A DNA stretch of 64,000 bases from the NCBI RefSeq assembly GCF_020923495.1, contig NZ_CP064048.1, positions 1,676,501 to 1,740,500 of the forward strand, read 5' to 3'. Shown here in pieces: positions 8,139 to 16,322 of the stretch. The translations under genes were made by a program, and so were the position numbers. The first letter of the stretch is position 1, and every line of letters starts with the position of its first letter. The notes below the pieces were generated by a model. That model was not told where the DNA came from and searched no databases. It saw nothing but the letters and a program-made list of their open reading frames with translations. Origin of the DNA: Brevibacillus sedimenti (GTDB lineage: Bacteria > Bacillota > Bacilli > Brevibacillales > Brevibacillaceae).

Positions 8139-9149
8139 ATGGCTACGATGAAGGACATTTCCAAGAGAGCGAAAGTGTCACTTTCGACCGTTTCGGCCGT
8201 CATTAATCAATCCGCATATGTGAGTCCGGAACTGACGAAGCGAGTGATGCAGGCGATTGAGGAACTGAATTATCGGCCAAATGCAGTAGCGCGGAGCCTG
8301 AAAAAGAAGTCCACGAATACCATTGGCTTCATCGTGACAGATATCTTAAATCCCTTTTACCCGCCGATGATCAAAGGCATTGAAGATGTGGCGTTTGACC
8401 ATAACATCAACGTAATTTTATGCAATATCTCTAATGACCGAAATCGCATTCAGGCATATTTGGAGCTGATGGTCGAAAAACAGGTCGACGGCATTCTTCT
8501 GGCGAATATTGCTACAGCAAAGGATTTAAACGAAATTGAAAAAACAGGGTTAAAGTATGTGTTAATCAACCGAAAGCCGCCCGGGTATGATAAAAATTTC
8601 GTCGGAATCAACAATCCGCTCAGCTCTGAATTAGCCGTAAATCACCTGGTTTCACTGGGGTACAAACGAATTGCCTATTTTGGCGGCAATTTGGAAATCA
8701 ACACGGCACGGGAGAGAAAAGACGGATTTATCGCATGTATGGCTCAACACGGATTAGAGGTAGACCCCATGCTTTTGTATGACGGGGAATACTCCATGGA
8801 ATCGGGGTACCGGAATGTAAAAAAGATGCTCGAACAGGTGAAGGAATTGCCCGAGGCAATCTGTGCGGTGAGCGATATTGTCGCGTTCGGGGTGATCAAG
8901 GGGCTGAGAGAAGCGGGTATTCGCGTACCCGAGGATATTGCCGTTATCGGCAATGATAACAGCTCCTTTTCGGAAAATTTCCTGGTCCCCCTGTCCAGCG
9001 TCGATCACTCCACGTATGAGATGGGGAAACTATCGATGGAATTGCTGCTGCAGATGATACAGGAAAAGGAACAGATGGTGGCGCGGCAAATTATCCTCAC
9101 GCCATCCCTGGTCATCCGTGAAAGCTGCGGCGCACAAAAAAGAAAATGA
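8139..9149 (+). CDS. LacI-family transcriptional repressor
   Basis: 336-residue LacI/GalR regulator. The DNA-binding headpiece is ATMKDISKRAKVSLSTVSAV (residues 2-21), followed by the hinge helix (NAVARSLKKKST). A periplasmic-binding-like effector domain follows, beginning NTIGFIVTDILNPFYPPMIK. A start at ATG 8139 with GGAGGG upstream is clear. It precedes the BKACE operon in the same direction, separated by repeat copy A. Three operator-like palindromes with CGAAACGTTT cores lie at its own promoter and before the operon. I infer that it represses the operon until a pathway substrate or CoA ester binds. The effector is unknown. Confidence 0.92.
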   Translation: MATMKDISKRAKVSLSTVSAVINQSAYVSPELTKRVMQAIEELNYRPNAVARSLKKKSTNTIGFIVTDILNPFYPPMIKGIEDVAFDHNINVILCNISNDRNRIQAYLELMVEKQVDGILLANIATAKDLNEIEKTGLKYVLINRKPPGYDKNFVGINNPLSSELAVNHLVSLGYKRIAYFGGNLEINTARERKDGFIACMAQHGLEVDPMLLYDGEYSMESGYRNVKKMLEQVKELPEAICAVSDIVAFGVIKGLREAGIRVPEDIAVIGNDNSSFSENFLVPLSSVDHSTYEMGKLSMELLLQMIQEKEQMVARQIILTPSLVIRESCGAQKRK

Positions 9150-9156
9150 GCTGAAT

Positions 9157-9531
9157 AACCATTTTCCTTTCTTTATGAAAGAAAAATGGTCAGTGTGTAG
9201 ACAAAGTAGCCGTAGCGGGGAGAACACGTTTCCGTCATCCGCTCCGTGCTTTACCCACCGAACACAAGCTAACGCTCGCGTTCGGCGGGGCCCGTGCTCG
9301 CCCAGCAGGGAAGCCAGGCGGCACGCTACGCATCGATTTGCGGGGGATCGCCAAAGCCGCATTGCTACGCCGTCTATTCAAAGGTGGCGCTCCTTTTTCC
9401 CGCAAATCGCTGCTCCGCTCGGTAGGGCTCACAAGTCGCTCTGCCTGGAAACGTGATTCTCCTTCGAACAATCTGTGTGTCTTCAGTCTTAACCATTTTC
9501 CTTTCTTGGTGAAAGTGAAAATGGTTTTTTT
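9157..9531. repeat. terminator-flanked structured repeat, copy A
   Basis: The element proper is about 9191-9489, starting CAGTGTGTAGACAAAGT and ending GTGTGTCTTCAGTC. It is bracketed by two copies of the same terminator stem, 9157-9190 and 9491-9525, both beginning AACCATTTTCCTTTCTT. Only the right copy keeps a T run. Relative to copies C and D it is inverted. Internal inverted repeats include CACGTTTCC/GGAAACGTG and CGATTTGCGGG/CCCGCAAATCG. Open frames across it are short and differ between copies, so it is treated as non-coding. The outer hairpin terminates the lacI-type gene. Confidence 0.8.
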
Positions 9532-9572
9532 GTGGTTGTAGTAGAAATTATAAAAATTTTCTGCAAAAAATA

Positions 9573-9601
9573 TTGATTTTATACATAGTGGTCATTATAA
9601 T
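9573..9601 (+). promoter_or_regulatory. sigma-A promoter of the BKACE operon
   Basis: TTGATT (9573-9578) and a perfect TATAAT (9596-9601) are separated by 17 bp. The transcription start would fall near 9608, directly in front of operator O1, so a bound repressor would block initiation or escape. Confidence 0.8.
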
Positions 9602-9614
9602 CAGAATCACAAGC

Positions 9615-9630
9615 AGCGAAACGTTTCGCT
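9615..9630. promoter_or_regulatory. LacI-family operator O1
   Basis: Perfect 16-bp palindrome AGCGAAACGTTTCGCT lying just downstream of the predicted transcription start. Shares the GCGAAACGTTTCGC type core with O2 and with the site at the repressor gene. Confidence 0.8.
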
Positions 9631-9767
9631 AGAAGTGTAGTGTCTGTCCGTCGATGAGGATTGCTGAAAACAGTGAAAAAGAGAAGTAAACATCCATGTT
9701 TTTGCTTTGTTCACAAACATGTGAGCCTGAAAATCACAGAGGTTCCACGTCTTTTTTTACGCTTTCT

Positions 9768-9783
9768 ATCGAAACGTTTCGAT
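9768..9783. promoter_or_regulatory. LacI-family operator O2
   Basis: Perfect 16-bp palindrome ATCGAAACGTTTCGAT, centre 153 bp from the centre of O1. Two strong sites at this spacing would allow DNA looping; this is inference from geometry. Confidence 0.8.
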
Positions 9784-9833
9784 GAGGCTTTTTGGCGAGC
9801 AAGCATTCAAAAACGATGCGAGGAGGAATTGCG

Positions 9834-10670
9834 ATGGAAAAATTGATTATCACCGTTGCTCCCACAGGTTCTCAGACGACTCGTGAGCATACGCCCTATC
9901 TGCCGCTTACTCCGAAAGAAATCGCCGATTCCGTTTATGAGGCTTGGCAAGCGGGCGCATCAATCGCACATATTCATGTGAAAGATGAAAACGGAAACAA
10001 TACCTTGGATTTGGATACGTACAGGGAAGTCGTCGCTCGCATTCAGGACAAGTGCGATATCATTATCAACTTAACGACGGCTGGCGGTTTGTTTATGAAC
10101 GATGAAGACAGGCTGAAGGTTTGTGAATTGGAACCGGAGATGGCGACCTTTGATGCCGGTACGATGAATTTTGGCTCGCATGTCTTTTATAACACTCCAC
10201 AGTTTCTGGAGCGGTTGGCGTTAAAAATGAAAGAACATCAGATCAAGCCGGAAATTGAAATATTTGAAGTCGGCATGCTGGAGAATACGTTGAGGTTGGC
10301 GGAAAAAGGTCTGATTGATTTGCCCGCACATTTTCAATTTGTCCTGGGCATACAGGGAGGAATGCGGGCTACCCCGAGAAATCTGATGTTTTTGGTTGAA
10401 AGCCTTCCCCCTGGTTCCACGTGGTCAGCAATCGGGGCCAGCAAAGATCAACTGACGATCAATACCATGAGCATTCTGTTGGGGGGACATGTCCGCGTGG
10501 GCATGGAGGACAGTGTTTATTTCCGGAAGGGTGAACTGGCAAAGACGAATGCGCAATTTGTGGAACGAATCGTTCAATTATCAAACATGCTGGGGAGAGA
10601 CGTTGCAACACCCAATGAAGCGAGAGAGATTTTGGGCTTGAAGCAATCGAAACGTGCAGCAAAACACTAA
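9834..10670 (+). CDS. beta-keto acid cleavage enzyme (BKACE, DUF849)
   Basis: 278-residue BKACE-family (beta/alpha)8 barrel protein related to 3-keto-5-aminohexanoate cleavage enzyme (Kce). The family condenses a beta-keto acid with acetyl-CoA and splits it into acetoacetate and a new CoA ester. SIAHIHVKDENG (about residues 43-54) supplies the zinc-binding His pair. IIINLTTAGG, FDAGTMNFG and VRVGMEDSVYFRKGE are further family blocks. The start at 9834 is set by AGGAGGA at 9821-9827, although the frame opens at 9792. It is first in an operon with a PanE-like reductase, a GntP permease and an SDR. BKACE substrates are diverse, so the keto acid here is open. Confidence 0.88.
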   Translation: MEKLIITVAPTGSQTTREHTPYLPLTPKEIADSVYEAWQAGASIAHIHVKDENGNNTLDLDTYREVVARIQDKCDIIINLTTAGGLFMNDEDRLKVCELEPEMATFDAGTMNFGSHVFYNTPQFLERLALKMKEHQIKPEIEIFEVGMLENTLRLAEKGLIDLPAHFQFVLGIQGGMRATPRNLMFLVESLPPGSTWSAIGASKDQLTINTMSILLGGHVRVGMEDSVYFRKGELAKTNAQFVERIVQLSNMLGRDVATPNEAREILGLKQSKRAAKH

Positions 10671-10709
10671 CAGCGAGCACGTTATGAGAACGATCTTACA
10701 CGAAAAAAA

Positions 10710-10723
10710 TGTAAGCGATTTCA
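10710..10723. promoter_or_regulatory. cre box (CcpA site) inside the operon
   Basis: TGTAAGCGATTTCA matches the catabolite-responsive element consensus TGWAANCGNTNWCA at every position. It lies between the BKACE gene and the PanE-like gene, so CcpA could act as a roadblock to transcription when preferred sugars are present. Confidence 0.65.
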
Positions 10724-10783
10724 CATCGGACCAGACTTCACACCAGACCAATGAAGAGAATCAGCGAGTGAGGAGGAGAACAG

Positions 10784-11806
10784 ATGAGAATGGCAATTAT
10801 GGGTGCGGGTTCGTTGGGGACGATCATCGGAGCGCTGATTACGAAAGGGGGGCGAGAGATAGAGTTAATCGATATTAACAAGGAGCATGTGGACGCACTC
10901 AACAATTCAGGAGCAAGAATTACCGGCTTTTTGGATCTGTGTGTACCCGTAAAAGCGATTGTGCCGAGCGAAATGACAGGTACGTATGATTTGGTTTTTC
11001 TGCTGACCAAGCAGGTTTATAACAAGACGACGCTGGCACAACTGCTCCCCCATCTGTCTGAGGACAGCATCGTGTGTACGCTGCAAAATGGTGTGCCTGA
11101 AGATTATGTCTCGTCCGTGATCGGGCGCGAAAGAACGATCGGAGGCGTGGTCGGGTTCGGGGCGACATGGTTGGGACCTGGGATTTCAGAGCTGGCGACG
11201 GAAGTACATACGATGCAAAACTATGCGTTTGACATTGGAGAACTGGACGGATCGATAACGCCTCGCATCCAGGAAGTAAAGAAGGTGCTGGATCTCGTTG
11301 GGCATTGTCATATTTCAGCCAACATTCAGGGAATCAAGTGGGCAAAACTCTTGATGAATGCCACATTTAGCGGAATGTCGGCGGCATTGGGCTGCCGTTT
11401 CGGTGACATTTTGAGGAATGAGGCAGCGATGTTTCATTTGGCCCATATCGCCGATGAAACGATCAAGGTGGCACATGCGCACGGAATCCGCCTGGAGCCG
11501 ATGCAGGGAAAAGACATGGAATTCCTTGAGCTGCGGGATCTCGATGACGTCCCTAATAAAATGAGCTTTTACCGGGAAGTATGGGGACCGCACAGCAATA
11601 CAAAAGCCAGCATGCTGCAAGATTTGGAGAAACAGAGACCGACAGAAATTGATTACATCAACGGCTTCGTCAGCAAAAAAGGAAGGGAGGCAGGGCTTAA
11701 AACGCCGTACAACGATTTGGTCGTTCAGTTGGTGAAAGAAGCGGAGAAAAAGGGCAGACCTCCGAAATTCGAAGACAATATTGTCTATTTTGGTTCGCGT
11801 CTATAG
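10784..11806 (+). CDS. ketopantoate reductase-like (ApbA/PanE) dehydrogenase
   Basis: 340-residue NAD(P)-dependent dehydrogenase of the ketopantoate reductase family. The Rossmann nucleotide-binding motif is IMGAGSLGTIIG (residues 5-16). The C-terminal helical domain has the family Lys (GIKWAKLLMN) and the substrate-binding TEIDYINGFV and AGLKTPYND segments. The gene has GAGGAGGAG before ATG. It lies second in the LacI-controlled operon. A role in pantothenate synthesis is unlikely in this setting; oxidation or reduction of a 2-hydroxy/2-keto acid in a catabolic route is more plausible. This functional reading is inference. Confidence 0.85.
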   Translation: MRMAIMGAGSLGTIIGALITKGGREIELIDINKEHVDALNNSGARITGFLDLCVPVKAIVPSEMTGTYDLVFLLTKQVYNKTTLAQLLPHLSEDSIVCTLQNGVPEDYVSSVIGRERTIGGVVGFGATWLGPGISELATEVHTMQNYAFDIGELDGSITPRIQEVKKVLDLVGHCHISANIQGIKWAKLLMNATFSGMSAALGCRFGDILRNEAAMFHLAHIADETIKVAHAHGIRLEPMQGKDMEFLELRDLDDVPNKMSFYREVWGPHSNTKASMLQDLEKQRPTEIDYINGFVSKKGREAGLKTPYNDLVVQLVKEAEKKGRPPKFEDNIVYFGSRL

Positions 11807-11864
11807 GAAAGCGGGAAAAGCCCCTGATGTTGAAATCCTCGAAAATGGAAAGGAGTGTACGGGT

Positions 11865-13187
11865 ATGCCGCTTGTCGCATTGTTTTTAGGGATTGTCCTG
11901 TTGTTTCTGCTCGTTATCGTATGCAAGTTCAATGCGTTTTTATCGCTCATGTTGTCCGCAATCTTCGTCGGACTTTTCCTGGGAATGGAGCCGTTAGCGA
12001 TCGTAAAATCCATTGAAGCGGGACTTGGCGGTACGCTGGGGCATCTGGCGATTATTATTGGATTGGGAGCGGTTTTTGGAAAAATCATCTCGGAAGGCGG
12101 CGGAGCGAACCGAATTGCTTCTACCTTGATTGAGATTTTCGGGGAAAAACGGGTGGATTGGGCGATTTGTATCGCATCATTTGTGTTGGGGGTAATCTTG
12201 TTTTATGAAGTCAGTTACATTTTGCTGATTCCCATCGTGTATACAATCGCCAATGAAGCAAAAGTGAAGTTGATGAAGGTGGGCATGCCCTTTCTGGCTG
12301 CAATCTCCATTACCCACGTCTTCTTGCCGCCGCATCCGGGACCAACCGCAATCTCCGCTGCGTTAGGGGCGAATTTGGGTGTTGTGTTGGGATACGGATT
12401 TTTGCTGGCCATCCCCGCTACGGTGATTTTTGGTCCGTTGATTGCCAAGCTGTATCGGAATTGGGAGATCAACATCCCCAATCATTTGGTCACCAAGAAA
12501 GAATTTAACATGGCTGAGGTCCCATCCTTTGCAACGTCAGTATTCACGACGTTGTTACCCGTTATCTTGATCTTGATCGGGGTGATTGCAGAGTTCGCAT
12601 TTCCGAAAGAGTCGATCATCAATCAAACCCTGACCTTTATCGGGAATGCGGATATCGCCCTGCTTGTTTCCCTGCTTGTCGCCGTATACGTGTTTGGGCT
12701 GCGTAAAAAGAGAAAGACGATGGTTGAAATCATGAAAATTGCCGAGGGTGCACTGATCTCCATGGGAGGGATCATTTTCATCCTCGGTGGCGGCGGCGCC
12801 TTCAAGCAAGTAATTCTTGACAGCGGCATGGCACAATACATTGCCGATGTCACAAACGGATGGGATATCTCTCCCTTTATCCTGGCATGGTTGATTGCGC
12901 TGATCATTCGGTTGGCTGTAGGATCGGCAACCGTAACGGTGTTAACGACAGCAGGAATTATGCTGCCCATCGTCCAAGAAACAGGTGTGAGCCCTGAATT
13001 GATGGTACTTGCCATCGGAAGTGCTTCCATTGCCTGGGCTCCGCCGAGCGATGTCTCGTTCTGGATGACAAAGGAGTATTTTAATTTGACGATTGGACAA
13101 ACCATCAAATCTGTATGTTTCATGTACACCCTTGTCGCGATTTACGGCATACTCGGCGTTTTGGCATTGGACATGATGTTCGGATAA
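11865..13187 (+). CDS. GntP-family H+ symporter
   Basis: Integral membrane protein of 440 residues with about 12 hydrophobic segments, starting PLVALFLGIVLLFLLVIV. ITHVFLPPHPGPTAIS (about residues 147-162) is the GntP family signature. The related C-terminal motif is ASIAWAPPSDVSFWM. Family members import gluconate and other short sugar acids or hydroxy acids with protons. The true start is ATG 11865, preceded by GGAAAGGAG; the longer open frame from 11781 overlaps the upstream gene. Its presence suggests that the operon substrate is a small hydroxylated carboxylate. Confidence 0.92.
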   Translation: MPLVALFLGIVLLFLLVIVCKFNAFLSLMLSAIFVGLFLGMEPLAIVKSIEAGLGGTLGHLAIIIGLGAVFGKIISEGGGANRIASTLIEIFGEKRVDWAICIASFVLGVILFYEVSYILLIPIVYTIANEAKVKLMKVGMPFLAAISITHVFLPPHPGPTAISAALGANLGVVLGYGFLLAIPATVIFGPLIAKLYRNWEINIPNHLVTKKEFNMAEVPSFATSVFTTLLPVILILIGVIAEFAFPKESIINQTLTFIGNADIALLVSLLVAVYVFGLRKKRKTMVEIMKIAEGALISMGGIIFILGGGGAFKQVILDSGMAQYIADVTNGWDISPFILAWLIALIIRLAVGSATVTVLTTAGIMLPIVQETGVSPELMVLAIGSASIAWAPPSDVSFWMTKEYFNLTIGQTIKSVCFMYTLVAIYGILGVLALDMMFG

Positions 13188-13250
13188 TTTTGACAAATTG
13201 ATTGCAACTCATAAGGAATGGATTCAAAAATGTGATGAGGAGTGTCGTGC

Positions 13251-13976
13251 ATGAAACTGGCAGGGAAAGTTGTCATCATTACGGGAGGAGCAGGAGGAAT
13301 AGGCAAAGAAGCGAGTGTAATATTTGCAAACGAAGGGGCACATGTTGTTGTCGTTGACCGTGATCCGCAGCAGGTGGATAAAGTGGCAAACGAGGTGAAT
13401 GGCCTCGGACTGGCCGTTGACGTATCCAACCGCGAGCAAGTGGATTGGATGGTCAGTGAAGTAATCAACCGCTATGGAAAGATTGATGTCTTGATCAATA
13501 ATGCCGGAATCACCATGGACGCTACGCTCGTAAAGATGACGCAGGAACAGTGGGACCGCGTGATTTCCATTAACCAGACCGGTGTCTTTCACTGCACGCA
13601 AGCGGTGGTACCCCATATGATCAGGGAAGGCGCCGGCAGAATCATCAATACCAGCAGCATTGTGGGGAGGATGGGGAATTTCGGACAAACGAATTATGCC
13701 GCATCGAAAGCAGCGGTGATCGCCATGACCCAAACGTGGGCAAAAGAGCTTGGCAGGAAGGGAATTCTCGTGAACGCTGTGGCTCCCGGCTTTATCGTGA
13801 CCCCGATGACAGACAAAATGCCGGAATCTGTACTTCAAGGCATGAAGGAGAAAATCGCTCTCCGACGGCTGGGACAACCAAGGGATGTCGCGAATGTGTA
13901 TGTATTCCTGGCCAGTGATGAGGCCAGCTATATCAATGGCGCTGTCATACCTGTCGATGGCGGTCTGTCAATTTAG
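13251..13976 (+). CDS. SDR-family oxidoreductase (FabG-like)
   Basis: 241-residue classical short-chain dehydrogenase. The cofactor motif is TGGAGGIG (about residues 12-19), NNAG is near residue 87, and the catalytic Ser-Tyr-Lys set is visible as NTSS and NYAASKAA. An Asp after beta-2 (VVVVDRD) favours NAD(H) rather than NADP(H). The start ATG 13251 has GAGGAG 8 bases upstream. It is the last gene of the LacI-controlled operon and is followed by a terminator. It probably oxidises a 3-hydroxy acid to the beta-keto acid consumed by BKACE; this is an inference from the operon. Confidence 0.88.
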   Translation: MKLAGKVVIITGGAGGIGKEASVIFANEGAHVVVVDRDPQQVDKVANEVNGLGLAVDVSNREQVDWMVSEVINRYGKIDVLINNAGITMDATLVKMTQEQWDRVISINQTGVFHCTQAVVPHMIREGAGRIINTSSIVGRMGNFGQTNYAASKAAVIAMTQTWAKELGRKGILVNAVAPGFIVTPMTDKMPESVLQGMKEKIALRRLGQPRDVANVYVFLASDEASYINGAVIPVDGGLSI

Positions 13977-13992
13977 ATGAAAAGCTATGAGG

Positions 13993-14030
13993 GGATTGAA
14001 CTTTGCCTCGGGCGAAGCTCAATCCTTTTC
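13993..14030 (+). terminator. intrinsic terminator of the BKACE operon
   Basis: GGATTGA (13993-13999) pairs with TCAATCC (14019-14025), with inner CTT/AAG and GCC/GGC pairs extending the stem, followed by TTTT. Confidence 0.85.
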
Positions 14031-14170
14031 TCGTTGGGCTGATTTTGCTCTCCGAGGTCCTAGTTGTTAGAAGATTATCTCATTTCCGACAGAAAAATAA
14101 CATGTTAGACTGACGGAAAGGATGAAACTAACGGACAATAGTGATCAAACATTGAAAAGGGGTGTACTTC

Positions 14171-14764
14171 ATGACCAGCAGCAGCATGAATCCGAAAGTC
14201 GATGAATTTATCAGGAACGCGACGAAATGGAAGGCAGAATTTGAGGCGCTGCGCAATATCGTTCTAGACTGCGGCCTGACCGAAGATTTTAAGTGGATGC
14301 ATCCTTGTTACACGTATGAGAACAAAAACGTAGTTCTCATACATGGATTTAAAGAATACTGTGCGCTGCTGTTTCACAAAGGAGCATTGCTGCAGGATAC
14401 TCACGGCATTCTCATCCGACAAACGGAACATGTACAGGCGGCGCGCCAGATTCGCTTCACCAATGTGCAAGAAATCATCGAGATGGAACCCATCTTGAAA
14501 GCCTATATTCATGAAGCGATTGAAGTGGAAAAAGCCGGCTTGAAAGTGGATGGCAGCAAGAAGGCAGAACTCACCATTCCTGAGGAACTGCAAAAGAAAT
14601 TTGCTGAAATGCCTGCCTTGAAAACTGCCTTTGAAGCATTGACGCCGGGACGGCAAAGAGCATACATTCTTTATTTTTCCAAACCCAAACAATCCAAAAC
14701 GCGTGAGTCAAGGATTGAAAAATACGTGCCGCATATTCTCAACGGTAAGGGATTGCATGATTAA
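14171..14764 (+). CDS. YdeI/DUF1801-family protein
   Basis: 197-residue cytosolic protein of the YdeI/YdhG (DUF1801) type. DEFIRNATKWKAEFEALRNI followed by EDFKWMHPCYTYENKNVVLI is the core of the domain, and the C-terminus ALTPGRQRAYILYFSKPKQS is the YdeI extension. The family has been linked to iron or frataxin-like functions, but biochemical roles are poorly established. ATG 14171 is preferred because AAAGGGGTG precedes it. A second DUF1801 protein lies at 15862. There is no clear operon partner. Confidence 0.82.
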   Translation: MTSSSMNPKVDEFIRNATKWKAEFEALRNIVLDCGLTEDFKWMHPCYTYENKNVVLIHGFKEYCALLFHKGALLQDTHGILIRQTEHVQAARQIRFTNVQEIIEMEPILKAYIHEAIEVEKAGLKVDGSKKAELTIPEELQKKFAEMPALKTAFEALTPGRQRAYILYFSKPKQSKTRESRIEKYVPHILNGKGLHD

Positions 14765-14962
14765 GCCTTTGAACGAACGGGAGCGTATGTAACGCAGTCT
14801 CTCATTCGCGAATTGCTTTATACAGGTAATATATGACAAAATGGGCGTATGCGACATCTATGGCGGCTGCAACTCAACAGAGGATATGGCAAGGTATCAA
14901 ATCTTGTTGCGGGGGCATCGAGCAGGAACGCCGCGCGATGGGATTATTGGGAGAGGGTAACG

Positions 14963-15679
14963 ATGAAAAAAGTGATCGCTGTTTTCATTTTAGGGTTGGT
15001 GGCCGGTGGGGTGATCGGCGCCCATCAAGTCATGTCGTTAACGCCTGAAATGGAAAGAGAAATTGTCGCCAAACTGGGGTCAAAAAACGTCATGATCATC
15101 GTGGCGATGCTGCAAACAGCAGTATTGGCGGGGATTGCCACGATCGCAGGCTTGTGGGCTTCGCCAAAAGTAGGTTTGAACAAACCGTTTGTTTATAACA
15201 GCAAAAGCCTTGCCGCGGCAGCCGCCATCGGACTTTTGTCTGCCTGCTTGATCGCCATTCCGGAAAAGCTGGTCTTTGCCGAAGCGTTGGGACTGGATGA
15301 GAAGTTTGCATTTTCCTGGCTTTATTTTTTGGGCAGCGTATTGTACGGAGGCATCATTGAAGAAATACTGCTGCGGTTCGGACTCATGACGCTCATTGTA
15401 TGGCTTGTCAGCAAAATGACGAGATCTGCAACTAGCAGCGGCATGTACATGGCGGGTATTGTCATCGCCGCGCTTCTGTTTGCTGCCGGGCATCTTCCCG
15501 CGACTGCACAAGTGCTGGGTGTAAGCATGGTAACTGTCACTCGTACGATGCTGCTCAACGTTTTGCCAGGGATTGGGTTCGGCTATTTATATTGGAAGCA
15601 TGGATTGGCATATGCGATGCTCGGACATGTCACTACGCACGTCATCAATCAAGTGATCCTGCTCCCTCTCTTGTTCTAG
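14963..15679 (+). CDS. CPBP-family intramembrane metalloprotease
   Basis: 238-residue membrane protein with about 6-7 hydrophobic segments. The Abi/CPBP motifs are present in order: GGIIEEILLRFG (Glu-Glu-x3-Arg, about residue 134), LLFAAGHLP (His), and MLGHVTTHVINQ (His-x3-His/Asn). These residues form the metal site in Rce1-like proteases. ATG 14963 follows GAGAGGGTAACG; the frame upstream lacks a membrane or signal character. In Bacillota such proteins serve in peptide maturation or immunity. No peptide gene is visible beside it. Confidence 0.85.
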   Translation: MKKVIAVFILGLVAGGVIGAHQVMSLTPEMEREIVAKLGSKNVMIIVAMLQTAVLAGIATIAGLWASPKVGLNKPFVYNSKSLAAAAAIGLLSACLIAIPEKLVFAEALGLDEKFAFSWLYFLGSVLYGGIIEEILLRFGLMTLIVWLVSKMTRSATSSGMYMAGIVIAALLFAAGHLPATAQVLGVSMVTVTRTMLLNVLPGIGFGYLYWKHGLAYAMLGHVTTHVINQVILLPLLF

Positions 15680-15861
15680 GTACCGCGAAGTGTATGCCGA
15701 TTACTAAAAAGGCGGCGTACAGCAGGCGAATGTCATCGCTGCCAGTTGGTCGACGTTTATGACGTATTTCTGCTGAACATAACGTGTGAGACTGACGGCA
15801 ATCATATCGCCAACAGGCAAGTTGGAGTACGTTGCACGACATGATGATGGGAGGCAGACGC

Positions 15862-16236
15862 ATGGAGGTTTTTGCAGCGTATTTGGCAGGCATTGATAAC
15901 CCCGACCACCGTGAGCGGACAAAGGAAGTGTTGGCGTGGGTTGCGAATACATTCCCCAATTTGGAACCGCATATCAAGTGGAATACGCCCATGTTTACCG
16001 ACCACGGCACATTTATCATCGCTTTTTCCACAGCGAAGCAGCATTTGAGCGTTTCACCGGAAGAAGCGGGCATTGCGCGGTTTGCCGATGAGATTGCACA
16101 GGCCGGCTACAGCGCTACCAAGGGATTGTTTCGAATCCCGTGGAATAAGCCGGTCCATTACGATCTGCTTGCGAAAATCATTGAATTTAACATTCGGGAT
16201 AAAGCAGACTGTTCAACGTTTTGGCGGAAATCGTAA
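15862..16236 (+). CDS. DUF1801 (YdhG-like) protein
   Basis: 124-residue protein made of one DUF1801 domain: [18 protein letters not shown] at the start, [20 protein letters not shown] in the middle, and [20 protein letters not shown] at the end. This matches the fold proposed as an iron chaperone-like domain; the function is not proven. ATG 15862 is chosen for the GGGAGGC ribosome binding site. It is a paralogue in family, not a close copy, of the protein at 14171. Confidence 0.82.
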   Translation: MEVFAAYLAGIDNPDHRERTKEVLAWVANTFPNLEPHIKWNTPMFTDHGTFIIAFSTAKQHLSVSPEEAGIARFADEIAQAGYSATKGLFRIPWNKPVHYDLLAKIIEFNIRDKADCSTFWRKS

Positions 16237-16322
16237 AAATGTGATAGTACGTAACGGAATAAGGTCATTCAAGGAATTGATTGTCGAAAAGACGAGCAAT
16301 TAGCAGGAGTTTTGGAGGAAGC

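Noticed and set aside
9191-9489. Group IIC intron as explanation for the repeats, because such introns insert after terminators
   Set aside because: There is no domain V-like sequence or reverse transcriptase, and introns do not duplicate the terminator on their other side.
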